Assembly (NCBI GenBank): GCA_015494165.1
Contig: WGBS01000324.1
Coordinates: 1 to 9,363 of the forward strand
Length of the DNA stretch: 9,363 bases
Direction of reading: 5' to 3'
From: Gammaproteobacteria bacterium
GTDB lineage: Bacteria; Pseudomonadota; Gammaproteobacteria; S144-34
In this document: positions 7,038 through 9,363 of the stretch, piece after piece
Numbering within the stretch: the first letter of the stretch is position 1
Layout of the letters: each line of letters starts with the position of its first letter
Program-made: the position numbers and the translations under genes
Notes under the pieces: generated by a model
Database searches by the model: none
What the model was told of the DNA's origin: nothing
The model's input: the letters and a program-made list of their open reading frames with translations, nothing else

Positions 7038-7056
7038 GGTTTCGCCGGTCCGGCCA

Positions 7057-7071
7057 TGACGGCGTGACGGC
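7057..7071 (+). repeat. Tandem TGACGGC repeat in the rne leader
   Basis: TGACGGC occurs at 7057-7063 and again at 7065-7071, one base apart, about 13 nt into the predicted transcript. It lies inside the region with competing hairpins. Its meaning is unknown; it is short enough to be coincidence. Confidence 0.4.
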
Positions 7072-7096
7072 CGAAGCCCGTCCCGTGCAGCCCGAC

Positions 7097-7117
7097 CCGG
7101 CCCGAGCCGGTTTTTTT
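7097..7117 (+). terminator. Rho-independent terminator within the rne upstream region
   Basis: CCGGC (7097-7101) pairs with GCCGG (7106-7110) around a CCGA loop and is followed at once by seven T residues (7111-7117). The T tract is on the plus strand only, so the element acts on rightward transcription. The only promoter seen feeding it is the one at 7009-7037. The stem is short (5 bp) but all G-C. A T7 run is striking in DNA this GC-rich. Confidence 0.6.
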
Positions 7118-7458
7118 GTGCGCGGACCCGCGCGCCCGCCGTCCCGGCCCCACCGTCCGCAGGGTCTATCCGGCGTGCCGCGTGGCCGTGCCCCGGCCCG
7201 ACGAGGGCGGGGCGTCTCCGGGCGCCCGTCCCCGCGGCCGCGATCCTGCGAGACGCGACGACGGACAGCAACCCTTGGACAGCGCTCCCACACCCGCCGC
7301 CCGGCACCGCTCCCCGACCGGCCCCGTGGCGGTCCTGCTCCTGATGGCCGGCGCCTGCCTGGCCTGCGCGGCGCGGCGCGCGCACGGCGCGCGCGCGCCG
7401 GCGGCCCGCGCGCCGGGCCGGGGCGGCGGCGCGGTCGAGCGCGCGAGAGAAGGAAACC
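7118..7458 (+). other. Remainder of the rne 5' leader, no gene recognised
   Basis: These 341 bp hold no convincing coding sequence on either strand. They are extremely GC-rich, with many possible stems. The last part (about 7367-7400) is an alternating C/G tract. By analogy with E. coli, where RNase E cleaves its own long 5' UTR to control its synthesis, this stretch may carry an autoregulatory structure. I cannot see the E. coli hairpins at sequence level. The end carries the rne ribosome-binding site AAGGA (7450-7454), 4 nt before the ATG. Confidence 0.45.
7385..7400. repeat. 16-bp perfect CG palindrome in an alternating purine-pyrimidine tract
   Basis: CGGCGCGCGCGCGCCG is self-complementary along its whole length and is part of a longer C/G alternating run in the rne leader. 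In RNA it could form a strong hairpin near the rne start; in supercoiled DNA such a tract can adopt Z form. It may also be only a by-product of very high GC content. Confidence 0.5.
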
Positions 7459-9363
7459 ATGAAGAGAATGCTCGTCAACGCAACTCAGCCGGAAGAGTTG
7501 CGTGTGGCCATGGTGGACGGCCAGCGCCTCTACGACCTCGACATCGAGACGCCCTCGCGCGAGCAGAAGAAGGGCAACATCTACAAGGCTAGGATCACCC
7601 GCATCGAGCCCAGCCTGGAGGCGGCCTTCGTCGACTACGGCGCCGAGCGCCACGGCTTCCTCCCCTTCAAGGAGATCGCGCGCAGCTACCTCGACACCTC
7701 CAAGGCCGAGGGCGGGCGCATCAGCGTCAAGGACGCCCTCAAGGAGGGCCAGGAGCTCATCGTCCAGGTCGAGAAGGAGGAGCGCGGCACCAAGGGCGCC
7801 GCGCTCACGACCTTCGTCAGCCTGGCGGGGCGCTTCCTCGTGCTCATGCCCAACAACCCGCGCGCGGGCGGGGTCTCGCGCCGCATCGAGGGCGAGGAGC
7901 GCGCCCAGATGCGCGAGATCATGAACGCCCTGCAGTACCCCTCCGGCATGGGCGTCATCGTGCGCACCGCGGGCGTGGGCCGCTCCATCGAGGAGCTGCA
8001 GTGGGATCTCGACTACCTGCTGCACCTGTGGGAGGCGATCCAGAAGGCGGCCGAGTCGCGCCCGGCGCCCTTCCTGATCTACCAGGAGAGCAACCTCATC
8101 ATCCGCGCGCTGCGCGACTACCTGCGTGCCGACATCGGCGAGGTCATCATCGACAGCCCCGAGGTCTACGAGCAGGCGCGGCAGTTCATGGAGCAGGTGA
8201 TGCCGCAGAGCCTGCACAAGCTCAAGCTCTACCAGGACCGCATCCCGCTCTTCTCGCGCTTCCAGATCGAGAGCCAGATCGAGACCGCCTACCAGCGCGA
8301 GGTGCCGCTGCCCTCGGGCGGCTCCATCGTCATCGACCACACCGAGGCGCTGGTCTCCATCGACATCAACTCGGCCCGCGCCACCAAGGGCGCGGACATC
8401 GAGGAGACCGCCCTGCAGACCAACCTGGAGGCGGCCGAGGAGATCGCGCGCCAGCTCCGCATCCGCGACCTCGGCGGCCTGATCGTCATCGACTTCATCG
8501 ACATGGCCGCGGCGCGCAACCAGCGCGAGGTGGAGAACCGCCTGCGCGAGGCCCTCAAGATGGACCGCGCGCGCGTGCAGGTGGGCCGCATCTCGCGCTT
8601 CGGGCTACTGGAGATGTCGCGCCAGCGCCTGCGCACCTCGCTCGGCGAGTTCGCCCACGAGGTCTGCCCGCGCTGCGAGGGCCAGGGCAGCATCCGCAGC
8701 GTCGAGTCGCTGGCGCTGGCGGTGCTGCGCGTGCTGCAGGAGGAGGCGATGAAGGAGCGCACGGGGCGCGTCATCGCCCACCTGCCGGTGCCGGTCGCCA
8801 CCTACCTGCTCAACGAGAAGCGCCGCCACCTCGAGCAGATCGAGGACCAGCACGGCGTGCGCCTGACGCTGGTCCCGACCCCGGCGCTCGAGACGCCCAA
8901 GTACCAGATCCAGCGCGTGCGCGCCGACGAGGTGGGCGCCGAGGCGCGCGAGGTGAGCTACCGCCTCGCCGAGGGCCCGGAGGAGCTCCCGGAGGCCCCG
9001 GAGCCCGTCGAGGCGCGCGCCAACGGCGGCGAGAGCCCGGTGGTGCAGGCCGTGCCGCCGCCAAAGCCCGTCCCCGAGGGGCCGGCGCGCGGCATGACGC
9101 CGGTCTCCGAGGCCGAGCGCCAGGCGCGCGAGGGCGGCCTGATCCGGCGCATCTGGAGCAGCCTCTTCGGGCGCGCGGGTGAGAGCGGGACCGAAGGCGA
9201 GGAAGCGGGCACCGGCGCCTCGGCCGCACGCTCCGCCCGGGCGGCCGGTGCCACGGCGGGCGCGCGCAAGGGCGGCCGGGCCTCCGCCGCATCGGGGGGC
9301 GGCTCGCGCCGGCGCGCGCGCCGAGGCGGCCGCCGCCGCACCGCCTCGCGCAAGGGCGAGGGC
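7459..9363 (+). CDS. rne: Ribonuclease E, catalytic half and start of the C-terminal region (3' end beyond the window)
   Basis: 635 codons without a stop encode RNase E, the endonuclease that starts mRNA decay and processes 9S rRNA and tRNA precursors. MKRMLVNATQPEELRVA, YKARITRIEPSLEAAFVDYG (S1 domain) and LPFKEIAR match the E. coli start. The 5'-sensor region contains LMPNNPRAGGVSRRIEG and IVRTAGVGRS. The DNase I-like core supplies metal ligands D302 (IDINSARAT) and D345 (IVIDFIDM), and the Zn-link is CPRC (C403, C406). After about residue 510 the protein becomes low-complexity: Pro/Glu-rich, then a short amphipathic segment GGLIRRIWSSLFG (559-571) resembling the membrane-targeting helix of E. 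coli segment A, then an Arg-rich RNA-binding tail that continues out of the window. The ATG at 7459 has AAGGA close upstream. RNase E rather than RNase G is indicated by this C-terminal extension and the position beside rluC. It probably controls its own level through the long leader. Confidence 0.97.
   Translation, partial: MKRMLVNATQPEELRVAMVDGQRLYDLDIETPSREQKKGNIYKARITRIEPSLEAAFVDYGAERHGFLPFKEIARSYLDTSKAEGGRISVKDALKEGQELIVQVEKEERGTKGAALTTFVSLAGRFLVLMPNNPRAGGVSRRIEGEERAQMREIMNALQYPSGMGVIVRTAGVGRSIEELQWDLDYLLHLWEAIQKAAESRPAPFLIYQESNLIIRALRDYLRADIGEVIIDSPEVYEQARQFMEQVMPQSLHKLKLYQDRIPLFSRFQIESQIETAYQREVPLPSGGSIVIDHTEALVSIDINSARATKGADIEETALQTNLEAAEEIARQLRIRDLGGLIVIDFIDMAAARNQREVENRLREALKMDRARVQVGRISRFGLLEMSRQRLRTSLGEFAHEVCPRCEGQGSIRSVESLALAVLRVLQEEAMKERTGRVIAHLPVPVATYLLNEKRRHLEQIEDQHGVRLTLVPTPALETPKYQIQRVRADEVGAEAREVSYRLAEGPEELPEAPEPVEARANGGESPVVQAVPPPKPVPEGPARGMTPVSEAERQAREGGLIRRIWSSLFGRAGESGTEGEEAGTGASAARSARAAGATAGARKGGRASAASGGGSRRRARRGGRRRTASRKGEG

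Larger units (their letters stand above)
7044..7117 (+). ncRNA. Candidate short terminated leader RNA / sRNA upstream of rne
   Basis: The predicted start near 7044 and the T-tract terminator ending at 7117 bracket a transcript of about 74 nt that would not reach rne. Possible 5' structures are CGCCG (7043-7047) with CGGCG (7060-7064), and the mutually exclusive CGGCC (7051-7055) with GGCCG (7069-7073). The 3' end is a GC hairpin plus U tract, the form typical of Hfq-dependent sRNAs. It could be an independent sRNA or the prematurely terminated form of an attenuated rne leader. I recognise no known RNA family. The claim rests only on the promoter-terminator geometry. Confidence 0.35.

Noticed and set aside
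7275..7592. Small protein from TTG 7275 with a hydrophobic VAVLLLMAGACLACA segment resembling a signal peptide
   Set aside because: It has no clear Shine-Dalgarno, runs out of frame into the rne coding region, and is otherwise Arg/Ala/Gly shadow sequence. The hydrophobic run is worth noting but not enough for a gene call.
8001..9182. 393-aa plus-strand open frame inside rne
   Set aside because: It is out of frame with RNase E, whose reading frame is intact and conserved across the whole stretch.
1..9363. Mobile elements, CRISPR arrays, tRNA/rRNA genes or a defence system
   Set aside because: I found no terminal repeats, transposase or integrase motifs, spaced direct repeats or RNA gene signatures. 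All coding regions are housekeeping or metabolic families.

Overview
The window is an ordinary chromosomal stretch of a very GC-rich bacterium, almost certainly a gammaproteobacterium. The evidence is the RNase E catalytic half, RluC, and the YceF-type Maf protein, all of which read like close relatives of the E. coli and Pseudomonas proteins. The order rne / rluC / HAD phosphatase / sppA / maf / yceD is the arrangement known from Pseudomonas and many other gammaproteobacteria. A Chromatiales-like (Ectothiorhodospiraceae-type) host is my inference only. I see no mobile element, CRISPR array, tRNA or rRNA, and no defence system.

Layout. The 3'-truncated yceD gene (1-327, minus) points out of the left edge. 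A 125-bp divergent control region follows (328-452). Next is a tightly packed plus-strand operon of pycA (453-1871), pycB (1868-3697) and maf (3690-4301), with overlaps of 4 and 8 nt. It meets, tail to tail with a 12-nt gap, a minus-strand operon transcribed as rluC (6968-6006), HAD phosphatase (6009-5308) and sppA (5306-4314), also nearly gapless. A roughly 490-bp region separates rluC from the divergent rne (7459 to the right edge, open at its 3' end).

How the genes work together. PycA and PycB together form a two-subunit pyruvate carboxylase (pyruvate + bicarbonate + ATP to oxaloacetate), an anaplerotic enzyme. It sits inside a neighbourhood otherwise devoted to RNA and ribosome maturation (YceD, RluC, RNase E), nucleotide and phosphate clean-up (Maf/YceF, HAD) and membrane proteolysis (SppA). 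The pycAB pair between yceD and maf is the main departure from the usual gene order.

The most interesting non-coding signal lies upstream of rne. A good sigma70 promoter (TTGAAG-N17-TATAGT, 7009-7037) is followed about 60 nt later by a hairpin with a T7 tract (7097-7117). This is the layout of a short terminated RNA of about 74 nt, or of an attenuator inside a leader of about 415 nt. Just upstream is a 13-bp AT-rich palindrome between the divergent genes. Both yceD and possibly rluC look as if they begin as leaderless or nearly leaderless transcripts.
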